Below, one piece after another: positions 52,532 through 63,648 of a stretch of DNA of 64,000 nt (positions within the stretch are counted from its first letter, which is position 1; every line of letters starts with the position of its first letter). The stretch spans positions 54,365,481-54,429,480 of the forward strand of contig CM068313.1 of the NCBI GenBank assembly GCA_034766995.1. The letters run 5' to 3'. The position numbers and the translations under genes are program-made. This DNA is from Acanthacorydalis orientalis. Taxonomy: Eukaryota > Arthropoda > Insecta > Megaloptera > Corydalidae. Below the pieces are notes generated by a model, which saw only the letters and a list, made by a program, of their open reading frames with translations, was not told the origin of the DNA and did no database searches.

Positions 52532-53822
52532 TACTATGAGCGGTGTTTATACGGCCTCTGGCCATTTCCTGCTTCTCACTCGCCATGTGCTTCTGTCGTA
52601 GACGTCAATCTCCTCTACGTCCCATCTCCTCATGGCAGTTCTTATGCCTTCGTGCCATTGTCTCCTTGGCCGTCCTTTTTTTCTTCGTCTTGAGAGGACC
52701 CAATTCCAGGCTATATTTGGCATTCTTTGCCTTTCCATTCTTTTTATATGTCCATACCATAACAGCTGTTTCTTTTCTATAGTGCACGTTATTGGGATTT
52801 TGGCGTTGCTCTTGTTCCTAATTTCTTCGTTTCTAACGTGGTCAAGTAACGTGTGTTGGTAGCATCGTCTCCAGAAGTTCATCTCCATCGCATCAATCCT
52901 TCTTTTCTTGTTCGCGTTTAGAGTCCAAACTTCCGACCCGTAGGTGGTACAGCTCTCTACGAATGATTGAAATAATTGTTTTTTTTTTGTTTTTAATGAG
53001 ATGTCCATACTCCATATTACGAAATACAGCTTGCTAGTAATGGCCCTCCCTTTCCCAATTTTATTCAGCATGTCCTTTTGATCTGATCCATCTGATGTTA
53101 GTGTAATGCGAAGATAGTTGTATTGGGAGGTTGTTTTGATGGTACCTTTTTCCGTCTCGATGTCCCGACCGTTTGCCCCAACCATATTTTGTGTTTTCTT
53201 GGTGTTAATTTGCAGCCCCCAGATTTCGAATTCCTCTATTAGTTTTCTCATCATATGGGGGTATCTTCTGCCATTACCACTTGGTCGTCGGCGAAGAGTA
53301 ATGTGTGTATGGTCCCTTCTCCAGTATTGATACCCATTGCACAGCATTTCCTACTCCAATTTCTTAGGACAGATGTCATGAAAATGTTAAACAGAATCGG
53401 AGACAGAGGACAGCCCTGTCTTACTTCTTTACTAACTTCGAATTCTGAGGAGTAGGTATGACCGATTTTTATTTTACTTTTTGCTTCTTTGTACAGTAAT
53501 TTTACAGCATTGATATATGTGTTAGCAATTCCGTTTTCTTCAAGTGCGGTCCATAATTTGTTTATTGGCACACTATTAAAGGCCTTTTTAGGTCAACGAA
53601 AACCATGTGAAGTTCGCTGTTATAAGCTATACTTTTTCCGCCAATTGTTTAATGGAAAATATATTGTCAGTGGTGGACCTTCCAGCTCTAAAGCCACTTT
53701 GCTCCTCCATATTCTGAAATTGGTTTCCTAGTCTATGTTCTAGGATACGTCCGTACAGTCTACCAATTGAGGATATAACGCTAGTACCTCTGTAGTTATC
53801 ACAGTTTTTCTTGTCTCGTTTT
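52532..53822 (-). mobile_element. RTE-type LINE, 5'-truncated, with 15-bp duplication
   Basis: AGGATGAATAAATAC lies at 52517-52531 and again at 53823-53837, bracketing 1291 bp of LINE sequence. The minus-strand 3' end abuts the left copy. Truncation within the RT is the usual result of target-primed insertion. Confidence 0.85.
52547..53800 (-). pseudogene. RTE-type reverse transcriptase, C-terminal part
   Basis: The frames 53251-53571 and 52547-53347 together read V-R-Q-G-C-P-L-S-P-I-L-F-N, the catalytic L-F-A-D-D-Q, L-Q-I-N-T-K-K-T, then M-E-M-N-F-W-R-R-C and L-L-W-Y-G-H-I-K-R-M with K-K-G-R-P-R-R-Q-W, the signature tail of RTE-like LINEs. One shift near 53270 (a missing part after A-D-D-Q-V-V-M-A-E-D). 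The N-terminal half and endonuclease are absent. Confidence 0.85.
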
Positions 53823-53837
53823 AGGATGAATAAATAC

Positions 53838-54799
53838 TTTGATTAAAATAAAAATCAATATTTATTGAAATGAAATAATATGATGTAATTTAACGTTGAT
53901 ACACACAAAAAGGCAGTTACTCTCTAATCGAACTTGTCTAATCGCTCACATGCGCAATTCGTCGCAATATCGACTACTCTCTTCACCTACGATTTACACT
54001 TCGCATACTCGTATACATTGTCGTATCCATCGGGCGTTGGTTACCAGGACGCTTTCCATTGGTGCCCGATGGTCGATCTAGATGACATTTCTAGCCGCTA
54101 TCATCAGGGTACATTTATATTTTAAAGTATCACTTTTCAATAAACCGGCTGGGCTTCATTCGTTTGTCACTGTTATCACAATTATTTCAATAAAGATGAA
54201 TTTATTAATGTCTTTGATACAATGATTTATACAATAGAAGTTATTTACGCGAAGCTACCGCGGAGCGAATGTTACAACAGTTTATATGAAATTCAACTAT
54301 ATTGACTAATTCTCCATGTGAATGATCCACAATACTTATTAGTAACAAAATGCTGGCGATAACTGTCCAAACATCCCTTTTTGTATCGAGTTGTTCGATG
54401 TTTAATTGCTCTCTAGATTATTCGAGAACCAATCTGTTTGTTCTGTGATATGGTTTGCGTCGACAGTTATGACTCAATTGTTTGTATGACGTGTACCACA
54501 CATTTGATTAAACATACATACATACTCGCGCACATTATAACTTACATATTATAACATATATGGCATGAGGCTACAACAATTTTTCTTCCCGTGCTATCCA
54601 ATGCTTGGTCGGATGATGTTGGAGTGTTGCTATTACTAATTTGTTTACCAAAAGTACTCCCAATAGCAAGCTTTATTGTAAAGTTCCTCATTATTTAACC
54701 ATTTCTCGATCGATCTTAAGTTATAGGCATGTAGATTTATCCCAACTGGCGCAAAAACAGCGGCGCTGTTTTATTATGTGATAATATGTAATATATGCC
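53838..54799. other. No assignable gene
   Basis: AT-rich. Two short TAAAGATGAATTTATT/TAATATTTATTGAAAT-like stretches. The plus-strand frames at 53896-54125 look random. Confidence 0.45.
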
Positions 54800-55860
54800 G
54801 CTAAACTGGAAATATCAATTATTTTATAAAAAAAGATAGAGACCACCTCTTTGATGCCCTTGTCGTAATGTATATCCAAAGAATTTTATCCATGGTATCG
54901 ATTCCAATTTTCGTTTTATGATAATAATGAATTATTTCTGATTTCTTTTTTTTCTCATTAGCGTCTACAGTCATGTCCGAATGCAGCATAGATAAAAGTA
55001 AAACAGATTGTAACGTTTTCATGGAAACCAAACACTGTTAAGTATATTTCGCGAGATTTAAGAGGAGCCATTTCCGTTTGAATATATTTTTTATTTCTTT
55101 TCAAAGTTCCAACTAATATAAGGTACGTCCTTTGTATAATGAACCCAAGTCTTTCACGACTCGTTCGCCCTGATTCATCTCTAGAACGTCCGCAGTTTTT
55201 TCGGTATAAATTTATCTTTGTAATGGATATGAATTTTCTGCAACGCAAATCCACCAGACTTTAATTTCATATATGCTGGTCTCGATGGGAGATATACTGA
55301 GTGAATTTGGTTGTACTTCGAAATGGGTAAAGCTAATCGTCAATCGTCAGGGACTCTGTTGGTTTGTACATTATAACTTAATTGTACGTTTGTATTCAAC
55401 ATCGTCCAAATATGTTGTATGGGAGCATTTTTGTCCTCTTCAATCCTTTCTTCGAGTATTAGTATCTTCAAATGTAATAAATTGTAGAATGTTCGAAAAT
55501 CTATTCATTCCCATGGTAGCTCGATATAAAGGATAAGAAATTCTTTACTCCGGAGGTAATCAAAATACCCAGAAATGCGTAAAATTCTTGAATCGCGAAA
55601 TCTTTCCATACCAGTTGCTGTTTAGTAGGATGTTTTTAGTTGTAATATAGATATACCCGAGAGGCTTTTCTATTTGTATGACGTACAATAATACAGCGAT
55701 TTCAAAAGTAAAAATAACTTCGAAGATATCGAAGATTGATTTTTCTGTGTCATTATGCGGGCCACTTCTTTGCCGAATAATGTTTCGAACCGCAGTCTGT
55801 CCTTGAATCGATGGCATTCGAGCCCAGATGGTTTTGTCTTTCACTACAATGATAGAATTT
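54800..55860 (-). pseudogene. piggyBac-type transposase relic
   Basis: Minus-strand order: K-T-I-W-A-R-M-P-S and N-I-I-R-Q-R-S-G-P (55560-55844); M-N-R-F-S-N-I-L-Q-F-I-T-F and P-S-K-P-A-Y-M-K (55280-55540); L-K-S-R-E-I-Y-L-T-V-F-G-F (about 55010-55080); then V-L-L-L-S-M-L-H-S-D-M-T-V-D and Y-H-K-T-K-I-G-I-D-T-M-D-K (54819-55000). These follow the piggyBac DDE domain. There are many stops and shifts, and the C-terminus is not found. Confidence 0.82.
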
Positions 55861-56027
55861 TGTATATAGTCAGATTATAAATATTTATTTACTTCACTAG
55901 AAAGTTATTTTTAGCTTAAAATAATGTTTATTCCAAATCTAAAATTAAAGATTTAAAAATTAACGACTTTCATTGTACGTTTTCTTATCATCGACAGAGT
56001 AACACGTTATAAAATGGATGGAATGTT

Positions 56028-57772
56028 TTACAATTTGCAAAACTGTATGTACCTCGCTGGAGAGGTGACATTGATCTCCATTGCAGAAGTCGAGACCGCT
56101 TCTCGCTGAAGCACAAAAATGGGTCCATAATAGATAAACTGAAAGTGAGGAGTGCACCTTTTCTCCGTGGCAGAAGCCGACGATGTCTTTTGTGGATGCA
56201 CGAAGATGGGTTCATGATGGATGAACCTATCGGAAGAAGTGCGCCTGGTCTCCGTGGCGGAAGTCGAAGCTGCTTTCTGCTGAGGAACGGAGAGGCTGTT
56301 CGGAAGATCAGCTACAATTGCAGAGCTGCACTCCGTCTTCATGGCAGAAGCTGGCGACACTTCCTGATGTGGCATGGAGTTGGTCTTCGGATGAGCCGAC
56401 GACATTGAAAGGGACATCGGCCCTTTGAAGTAGCGGATGAGCTTGGAGAGATGCGCCTTGGGGTCGGAAGATCCGACAACAATGGAGAACATCGGCTCTG
56501 TAGAAGAGCGGATGAACTAGGAGAGATGCGCCTTGGGGTCGGAAGATCCGACAACAATAGAGAACATCGGCTCTGTGGAAGAGTGGATGAACTTGGAGAG
56601 GTGCACCTGGAGGTCGGGAAATCCGAGAGAATTGTAGGACATCGGCTCTGTGGAAGAGCGGATGAACTTGGAGAGGTGCCCCTGGAAGTCGGAAGATCCG
56701 AGAGAATTGTAGAACATCGGCTCTGTGGAAGAGCGGATGAACTTGGAGAGGTGCCCCTGGAGGTCGGAAGATCCGAGAGAATTGTAGAACATCGGCTATG
56801 TGGAAGAGCGGATGAACTTGGAGAGGTGCCCCTGGAGGTCGGAAGATCCGAGAGAATTGGAGAACATCGGCTCTGTGGAAGAGCGGATGAACTTGGAGAG
56901 GTGCCCCTGGAGGTCGGGAAATCCGAAAGAATTGTAGAACATCGGCTCTGTGGAAGAACGGACGAACTTGGAGAGGTGCCCCTGGAGGTCGGAAGATCCG
57001 AGAGAATTGGAGAACATCGGCTCTGTGGAAGAGCGGATGAACTTGGAGAGGTGCCCCTGGAGGTCGGAAGATCCGAGAGAATTGTAGAACATCGGCTCTG
57101 TGGAAGAGCGGATGAACTTGGAGAGGTGCCCCTGGAGGTCGGAATATCCGAGAGAATTGTAGAACATCGGCTCTGTGGAAGAGCGGATGAACTTGGAGAG
57201 GTGCACCTGGAGTCCGGCAGAGTCAACAGAACAGGAGAATCACACTTGGGGTCCTTGAGAATGGACATGACTGAAGAACCAGACCTGGACTCCATCAGCA
57301 TGGGCACAACGGGCGAATCACACCTGGACTTCTCCGGAACGGACACAATTGGAAAATCAGACCTGGACTCCTTCAGCATGGGTACAACGGGCGAATCACA
57401 CCTGGACTCGGATGCAGACGCCTCCGGCGCTGGAGATGACGGCAGCATTTTCTGGACCCGTAGCACAGCCTGGCAATATTCTAGATGGACCTGCCTGTAA
57501 AATCCTGCTTTTACATAACCTGTGTCACGGGCACCGATCATCTTGCGAAGCCTTGTATCATTTCCCTTGAATTCCTCCCATCACTTGATAATGTCGTTCT
57601 CGGCGACGTTGATAATGGCGGCAGTGGCCTCGAGTTGGCCACTGTCAACGCTGTCTCGGAGCATGGAGGCGATCTTCGTGATCCTGACCCGGAGGGCATC
57701 CTGGCGTGCCAAGATGTCGGCCAAGTCCGACTGCGAGGCTTTGCGGGGACTCATTGCGAATCTTGTTGAGAC
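56028..57772 (-). pseudogene. gag: BEL-like gag with 25-residue tandem repeats
   Basis: The frame starts near 57769 (M-S-P-R-K-A-S-Q-S-D-L-A-D-I-L-A-R-Q) and has a helical capsid-like N-terminus. A TGA lies at about 57588, followed by E-E-F-K-G-N-D; open sequence continues from 57541 to 56339. It then enters S/P/C-rich repeats: ten or more units of 25 residues (P-T-S-R-G-T-S-P-S-S-S-A-L-P-Q-S-R-C) between about 57210 and 56440, flanked by degenerate units out to 56028. Protease and RT are missing. The BEL family label rests on the LTR and leader upstream; the repeats themselves match nothing I know. Confidence 0.6.
56440..57215. repeat. 75-bp tandem repeat array (about 10 units)
   Basis: GGTCGGAAGATCCGAGAGAA and GAACATCGGCTCTGTGGAAG recur every 75 bases with single-base differences (GGAAG/GGGAA, TGTAG/TGGAG). 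As 75 is a multiple of three, all units stay in frame. Both strands stay open, which explains the long plus-strand frame at 56451-57500. Confidence 0.95.
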
Positions 57773-57879
57773 GTTGCTTTCAGACGGATCGTCGCGGTGT
57801 CGACATCGAACAGGATGTCGGAGGACCTTGGAACAGGTCGGTGTGTCCGCGACGTGGGATGATCACGCTGGGCAGTCCC

Positions 57880-58215
57880 GGTAGCCTGGAGAATCGTGGC
57901 GTGTTCGCAACGTAGTAAGTTCACACTATGTAATGGGCCCGATGCCCGGAAAGAAAACTTGGCGAGTGTCCGCGACGTGGGACGATCTGGCGCACAATAG
58001 AATAGGCCCGGTAGCCTGGAGAAACGTGGCGCGTGTCCGCAACGTGGGACGATCTGGCGCACAATAGAATAGGCCCGGTAGCCTGGAGAAACGTGGCGCG
58101 TGTCCGCAACGTGGGACGATCTGGTGCACAATAGAATAGGCCCGGTAGCCTGGAGAAACGTGGCGCGTGTCCGCAACGTGGGACGATCTGGCGCACAATA
58201 GAATAGGCTCGTCGG
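57880..58215. repeat. 67-bp tandem repeats in the leader (about 4.5 units)
   Basis: GTGTCCGCAACGTGGGACGA followed by GGCCCGGTAGCCTGGAGAAA recurs every 67 bases from about 57960 to 58200, with partial units further left. It is not a multiple of three, so each unit shifts frame. It lies between the primer-site region and gag. Confidence 0.93.
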
Positions 58216-58379
58216 CAGCAGACGTAGCCTTTTGACAGTCTTGTCGGTACAAAAAATTAGTCGGTCACAGAAACGTTACACTGATGTTAACATGTGGGTG
58301 TTTATTTCTAGTAAAAACACTCACGGATGGCGACGATAACCACGGATTGCACTGCACAGTAGACTGGATCCATTGGGTG

Positions 58380-58400
58380 GATCCGGCTCGAAGGACCAAA
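58380..58400 (-). other. Leader start / primer site of a BEL-like element
   Basis: The minus strand reads TTTGGTCCTTCGAGCCGGAT directly after the LTR end. The same block follows the LTR at 21303. I have not matched it to a tRNA. Confidence 0.6.
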
Positions 58401-59132
58401 TGTTTATGCGTTTTGTGAACGGATGGATATTACAGAAAACGGAGTGTTAATTTTTTAAATGTTTTATTCGGCATTCACTAATTATGTATTTACATTATAT
58501 TCACTTCGTTATTATGTACAATATTACATTCACTTAAGATAACAATGTTCTTAATCCGTGGTTCCCGCGCACTGATCCATGACCGACCACCGAAGACTGA
58601 TTGAGTATTGAACTGCGATTTAAGACGAACTGCTCCGCGCCAAATGCACGAATTTTTTTTTTTTTTTTTTGCACGAATTTAAGGTGTTGCTGGTCAGCAT
58701 ATGGATGGCATCAGCATATTTATAGCCGTTCCTAGAGGCCATCTGGGGCCCCGACAACAGCCAAAGTCTGCATATTGTTTCGAGACTGGCTCGACTACTT
58801 CATTTCCATATTTGTCTTCGCGCTGACGTGCTCATATCCGGGAAAAGTTCCGCGCCAAAGGACGCGGTGGGTTTTTATACCTTCCCCCAGGCCGAGAGGA
58901 AGGGGAGGAGGACTGCACACGGCACACTTGACGGTTAACGGACCTTGAACTGCACAGATGTGCTGACCGGTCATAATTCTCAGATAAGGGCCGAGAATTA
59001 TGACGACACAGCCTGCACCTGCACTATCCAAGGCCAAGTACCGCCAGAGATGTGACTGCGTGTGCAGTGGCATAGAATATCCAGTGGGGTGGGTGAAGAA
59101 ATTCATTCGGGATTATCTAAAAATCCCGAACA
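58401..59132 (-). repeat. Complete BEL-type 5' LTR, 732 bp
   Basis: Read on the minus strand it starts TGTTCGGGATTTTTAGATAA and ends ACGCATAAACA. Its middle matches the fragments at 33010-33230 and 6061-6271, and its start matches 49440-49803. A T-run of about 20 lies at 58649-58670. The leader and gag follow to the left. Confidence 0.85.
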
Positions 59133-60561
59133 GGTGTCTTAATTAAGAGAAATCTAGAAAAATGTGTAGAATCCATCTTTTCCGACTCTGCACTTTCCGG
59201 ATTTTTATTAATTAAAATCTCAATTCAATTTTACTTGGTTATATAGATAAATGAACAAAACCAATGCTGCATCGCGTTGAATTAATAGATTGTATTAAAT
59301 AGGAACAGTATACAAAGATTCGTCCTGTCCTTTGATTATTAGCGGCTGTAAATTGACAAGAACGCAAACCATGAAAATAATGTTATCAGCATGTGGTAAT
59401 TCTAAAGTCGCAAACTTCGAAGTTATTCTATAAGTTTTTATTCTTGGAATTGCTCTCTATGTGAATTCTTTGACTTACTATTTTTATTTAAGCTTCATTT
59501 TAAATAAAAAAAATTAGCAATCGACTTCGTTTGAAATTTGACCCGAGCTGCTGTTATCGGTAACCCTTAAATAAAGGGAAGGTATAACTCCAGCGAGATC
59601 CAGTAAATCTTGATCTTTGCTTGACGAAGAAAATGCGTGGAAATCATGTTGACATTTTAGAAGCGTTTTTTTATTAATTACTCTCTTACACATTTTCACT
59701 ACAAATTTCCTTTTATCGAAATTTAGTCTAAGGTCAGCCATTATTTTAAACGAGTTTCACCAAAAAAATAAAGAAAATTAAAAGGGTTATGTACTGAACT
59801 GGTAAAATGTGTACATTTTTGCGGGACAGTATTTTGCAGTATTTTGCAATCGGCATAAATGAGAACTGCAAATATTTACACGATGTTTTAACCCATTAAT
59901 GACAGAAGCCCTAAAGTTGAGCTAAAGACCTATTTTTTCAGACGTGACTGCTGTTTTGACTACAAATAAATCCGAAAGAAAAAACATTTTGGCTCGATTG
60001 TAGCCGAAATTGGCCGTGACATATGTCACGTTAGTTCGAATGCTACCAAGGCTGTGCTAATCAAAAACGACAGAATACAAAGATAATGTGGGGATTGGAA
60101 AATGTGTCTATCAAATTTTCACATCTATGGATATACCCAGTGTATGAGCATTTCCATCGAAATGTGGGGTTGTGTCAATCTATAATCTAAGTAGTTTGTA
60201 ATTAATTTGATCAGGCATTATTTGATCGGGTATTTGTATTTTTTAAATTGTTGACTTACAGTATGATTGAGATGCGTATTTTCATTTTTCGTTTTTCTTA
60301 ACCTACTGCCAGTGGATTTCGAGCGATGTTCCTGGCCCATCGGCTGCTTAATCTAGCTGGTTTTATCGATGTGATCTGCTACCAGTTTCTTGAAGTGTTG
60401 TCGATTTTTGTCCTCTGCTTCAAGTCCCGAAGTGTTGGCGATATTGTCCTCTGCTTCAAGTTTCACTTATGTTTTTAAAAAATTCCGAACAGTCGTTGTT
60501 TATGTTTTGCCAAAATTAATTGTTGACACAAAACATTTTCTTTTGTTGAAACGTTTTCGGC
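59133..60561. other. No firm gene
   Basis: AT-rich. A 75-codon minus frame at 59514-59741 (M-A-D-L-R-L-N-F-D-K-R-K-F-V-V-K-M-C-K-R) looks protein-like but has no family that I recognise. A perfect 16-bp palindrome CGTGACATATGTCACG is at 60015-60030. TTAACCC at 59890 could be a piggyBac-type edge. The last 80 bases are leader-like sequence next to the primer site at 60562. Confidence 0.4.
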
Positions 60562-60580
60562 AATCCTATCGATTGCGCCA
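60562..60580 (-). other. Primer binding site, tRNA-Ser type (variant)
   Basis: The minus strand reads TGGCGCAATCGATAGGATT after an LTR, two changes from the site at 2949-2965. Confidence 0.7.
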
Positions 60581-60829
60581 GTTTTTTGTTGGTGTAACGG
60601 AAACTTTTTTAATAAGCACAAGTGGAGTTTATTGTAAAATTACATAGATATGCTCAGCACAATAGTTATAATAAAATCCGTTTAAATCTAAATGCACTCC
60701 TTAATATAGATTTTGATTTGGGAGTTGTCGCTTATTTCAGATGTTTATGTTTGTTGATTACTGATGATTAATCAGAACGTTGTCTATGTTATTTTCTCAT
60801 AAAGCTTAGCTTGCTTATGTGATGATATA
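60581..60829 (-). repeat. Errantivirus-style 5' LTR
   Basis: It matches the solo LTR at 50323-50603 (GTAACGGAAACTT, CACAAGTGGAGTTT, GCTTGCTTATGTGA) and is followed by a tRNA-Ser-type primer site. The outer edge is blurred. No gag or pol follows it. Confidence 0.7.
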
Positions 60830-61189
60830 CATACATACACTTCGTATGTTTCTTCTCGATCCTTTTTATTGCGACTTAGTGCCAAATGGATATCCGCTTG
60901 ATCCATTTGTGACGGAAAACTAGGGATTAACCTTGATCTAAAATTGCCCCACGTCGATATTTCCTCCAGGTTATACTCGACCTATTGTTTTGCTGCGCCC
61001 ATTAGCTTCGTAATCACTTGAACTAAGAGTACTGCTTTATTTTTGCACTCGATTGACCCGTCCCTCTGCAGCCAATCCTGTTGTCGTTGGGGGGGGGGGG
61101 GTCGCATTATAGCAACATTATATCTCTTTTGTTGTGAAATAAATAGTGTATTGTATTTATTTAAGATTTTATGGAAAATTAAATAAATT
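60830..61189. other. No assignable gene; G13 run
   Basis: Contains a run of 13 G at 61089-61101. Otherwise featureless. Confidence 0.4.
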
Positions 61190-61460
61190 ACACAGCATGA
61201 AAACGTTCAAAGCAATCTCCAGGTCATAGAGAATGATTATTTGGACAAGTTCTACACCTCCATGAACTGTTAGTGTTTTTTTTTCATCTTTTGAGCACAA
61301 CCGGCAGTGTAAAAAATAACTTTTTCTTCCATAATGTATTGGAATAGGAATTTTTTCGATAAAATGTGATCTCGATCCAGATGAAACTGTATTATTATTT
61401 ATTGAAGAACGGAATGTTTTATACCACTAATTCTCTTCCATCCGTTATATCGTCAACGAC
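61190..61460 (-). pseudogene. piggyBac-type C-terminal cysteine-rich domain
   Basis: The minus strand reads H-C-R-L-C-S-K-D-E-K-K, then in a shifted frame C-R-T-C-P-N-N-H and G-D-C-F-E-R-F-H, the Cys/His finger at the end of many piggyBac transposases. One shift in the A/T-run and one stop. The upstream DDE domain is missing. Confidence 0.68.
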
Positions 61461-61479
61461 CAATAATGATGGGCGAATT

Positions 61480-61775
61480 TTTCTTTCGTGTTAATGGCTT
61501 TCCGCATTTGTGTGTTTTTGGATCTTATATCCTCTGATGAGGCCATTTAGGTACTCGAACTTTTCTTTCGACATCCTGAAGTACATCTTGTACCGATTGA
61601 AGGTACTCTTGAAGCTCCTTCACAAGACGATTGAACTCATCCTTTTCTTTTTAAATTTAGCTCATGAACCCAAATTCTTTTCTTATGAATTTGATTATGA
61701 GCTATCACAGTACAAACACTTCGTATTTCTTCATCAAACTCTGATGAATTACTTGTTTCGCTCTCTATTATAATT
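61480..61775 (-). pseudogene. Harbinger-type transposase, N-terminal relic
   Basis: The minus strand reads I-W-V-H-E-L-N-L-K-R, E-F-N-R-L-V-K-E-L-Q, S-K-E-K-F-E-Y-L-N-G-L-I and A-I-N-T-K-E-K-F, the conserved beginning of DDE_Tnp_4 proteins. It lies immediately upstream of the piggyBac piece on the same strand, so the two relics are fused. Confidence 0.6.
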
Positions 61776-62814
61776 TCAATAGTATAATCAATGACGTTCA
61801 GCTATATGATAGTGGCGCGCAAACACAAGTCTTGTCAATTGTGTTCACGTGGCTGTACATAAACACAAAACGTGACAGGCACGCGTGATAGTGTGATACC
61901 TCCTACATTACGTCAAGTTCCGTTTGGCTGAATGTCTTGCCGTGACGTGTCAGTAGTATCCACGCGGCTTTAGCTGCTGTGGTAATGTCAATTCACGGCA
62001 AGCGGTCACCTGCTGGTCTCTTCTTCTTTCCTCTTGCAGTGTGTCATCGGATGCATTTCCGTCTACAGTTCGTGCTGACGCTGAGATCATCCGATGCGCA
62101 CGTGCTTGATCGCTGCCGAGTGCTCACCAGATGTTGGGGGCCATCACGGGCGGTTTGTTATTGCAAGGAAAAGGAAGGTGAGGGTGTGCACTGTCGGCCA
62201 TGCAAGGATGGGAAAACCCACACGAAATGTATCAATTGAACCGGGGTACCAAAATTATCGCGAACCAGATCGGAAAGTGCGTACACACAAGCACTCAGAC
62301 TCTTTATCAAGTTTACCGCGAGCCACGAGGACGCGACCCTTTGCCAATATTCCACAAATATGAGGCGCAAGACCTCACAGGAGGCACCAAAAAATGTTGT
62401 GGAAATAAAAAGGGGGCTCCGGCACAGTTTAAATAATCCAATCAAAATAACAACAATGTTCTCAACAATATATTTTACAATATTTACAAATCATATACAA
62501 CAGCTCCGTACACGGAATGAACAATACAAATGCGACTGTCGCGACTGATTTGCAAATCGACAGATACAGTACAATCACCCAGTGATTGTACTGTGTGTGT
62601 AAGTGATCTCATATGTCTCTCGCAACGACTTGACAATTGACTCAAGAACTTCCGCCGATTTCACTGCAATAATCCTGTCATCTAAAAAAGCGCCAAATAG
62701 ATTTCACATCCATCGTAACAACCAAAAAATAAAATATTTATCTGCATCGTTTTCCTTAAAATTAAACTTTTGCAGAAAATTTGAGAACTTCACATTCCAG
62801 CACTTCGGTGCTTG
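61776..62814. other. No firm gene
   Basis: Plus-strand frames (61979-62239, 62094-62363) are GC-richer than the surroundings but show no domain. The complement of CAGTACAATCACCC occurs directly beside it at 62570-62595 (a 14-bp hairpin). Confidence 0.4.
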
Positions 62815-63640
62815 CTATAACCTATACAGGGTTTTATCAAGCTTGCATACCGCACTTTTACTTTCACAATCAGTGACGACGATGCCCTCAGTAATTTCCA
62901 TGTGTATATCCTCTTGAAGATCTCCGTAAAGGAATGCCGTGCTAACGTCGAACTGCACAGCTTCGAGGTTGTCGTGGGTGACGGTCGCCGTAAGTATTCG
63001 AAGTAAATTGTATCGTTCTACGGGTGTAAATATTTCTGTGTAGTCAATACAATCACGCTGCATAAAACTTCGCGCACACAGGCGAGTTTTGAAGCTATAC
63101 ATGTTCCAGTTTGAGTGTCTCGCTGCAGTTTAAAAATCCACTTTGAATCAATCTCTGCGTCTTTCGGCACAATCGATCACGTTTTGTTTCTCTGTTATGC
63201 TTCGAACTCAAAGTAGATTACTTCAATCTGTTTTAAAGCGACGGGTGTTGTTACTGCTTCCTGGAACGTCGAATGAACTTTATATTCGACCAGATTCATC
63301 TCGTACCTTGAAGGACGTCGAAGAGAGCCCCGATCTCGTAGGACACTTGGTTCGATTTTCAGCTGCTGAACTCTTTCGGCGACAGGTACATCATTGACTC
63401 CGCTTGCTGTTTCCTCAACCTCGCTCTCATCTCGTACATCTTCAAACTTGTCATTCGTCTTCAAACTCGTGTAATTCTTCTGCTTGCACCTCGATTTCGT
63501 AATGCATCGGTAACTGGATTTCTACTTCCGATGTTACTGTACCATCTCGGTCTTCTCTACCCACTCGCTCATCGAAAACTACGTCCCTGTATTCATAAAT
63601 AGCGTTTGTTTCACGATTATACAGCCTGTAGTTTGATGGG
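62815..63640 (-). pseudogene. Copia-type reverse transcriptase, N-terminal part
   Basis: The minus strand reads Y-K-V-H-S-T-F-Q-E-A-V (63195-63464) and then A-R-S-F-M-Q-R-D-C-I-D-Y-T-E-I-F, V-Q-F-D-V-S-T-A-F-L-Y-G and L-D-K-T-L-Y-R-L (62815-63102). These are the first copia RT motifs, with the first catalytic Asp in F-D-V-S-T-A-F. The Y-x-D-D half is missing at the left. A stop and shift lie near 63105-63190. Confidence 0.85.
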
Positions 63641-63648
63641 TCGCCCTG

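Noticed and set aside
53896..54125. Two overlapping short plus-strand ORFs
   Set aside because: They have no similarity, no start context and normal chance length for the base composition.
56440..57215. Possible CRISPR-like array
   Set aside because: Units are contiguous 75-bp repeats without unique spacers and the context is a eukaryotic retroelement.
56451..57500. 349-codon plus-strand repetitive ORF
   Set aside because: It arises because the 75-bp units are open on both strands; the LTR, leader and gag start all point to the minus strand.
57921..58252. Three overlapping minus-strand ORFs in the 67-bp repeats
   Set aside because: The repeat length is not a multiple of three, so the same sequence is read in all frames; nothing suggests translation.
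60015..60030. 16-bp palindrome as an operator or origin
   Set aside because: An isolated palindrome in AT-rich DNA has no supporting context; recorded only as a sequence fact.
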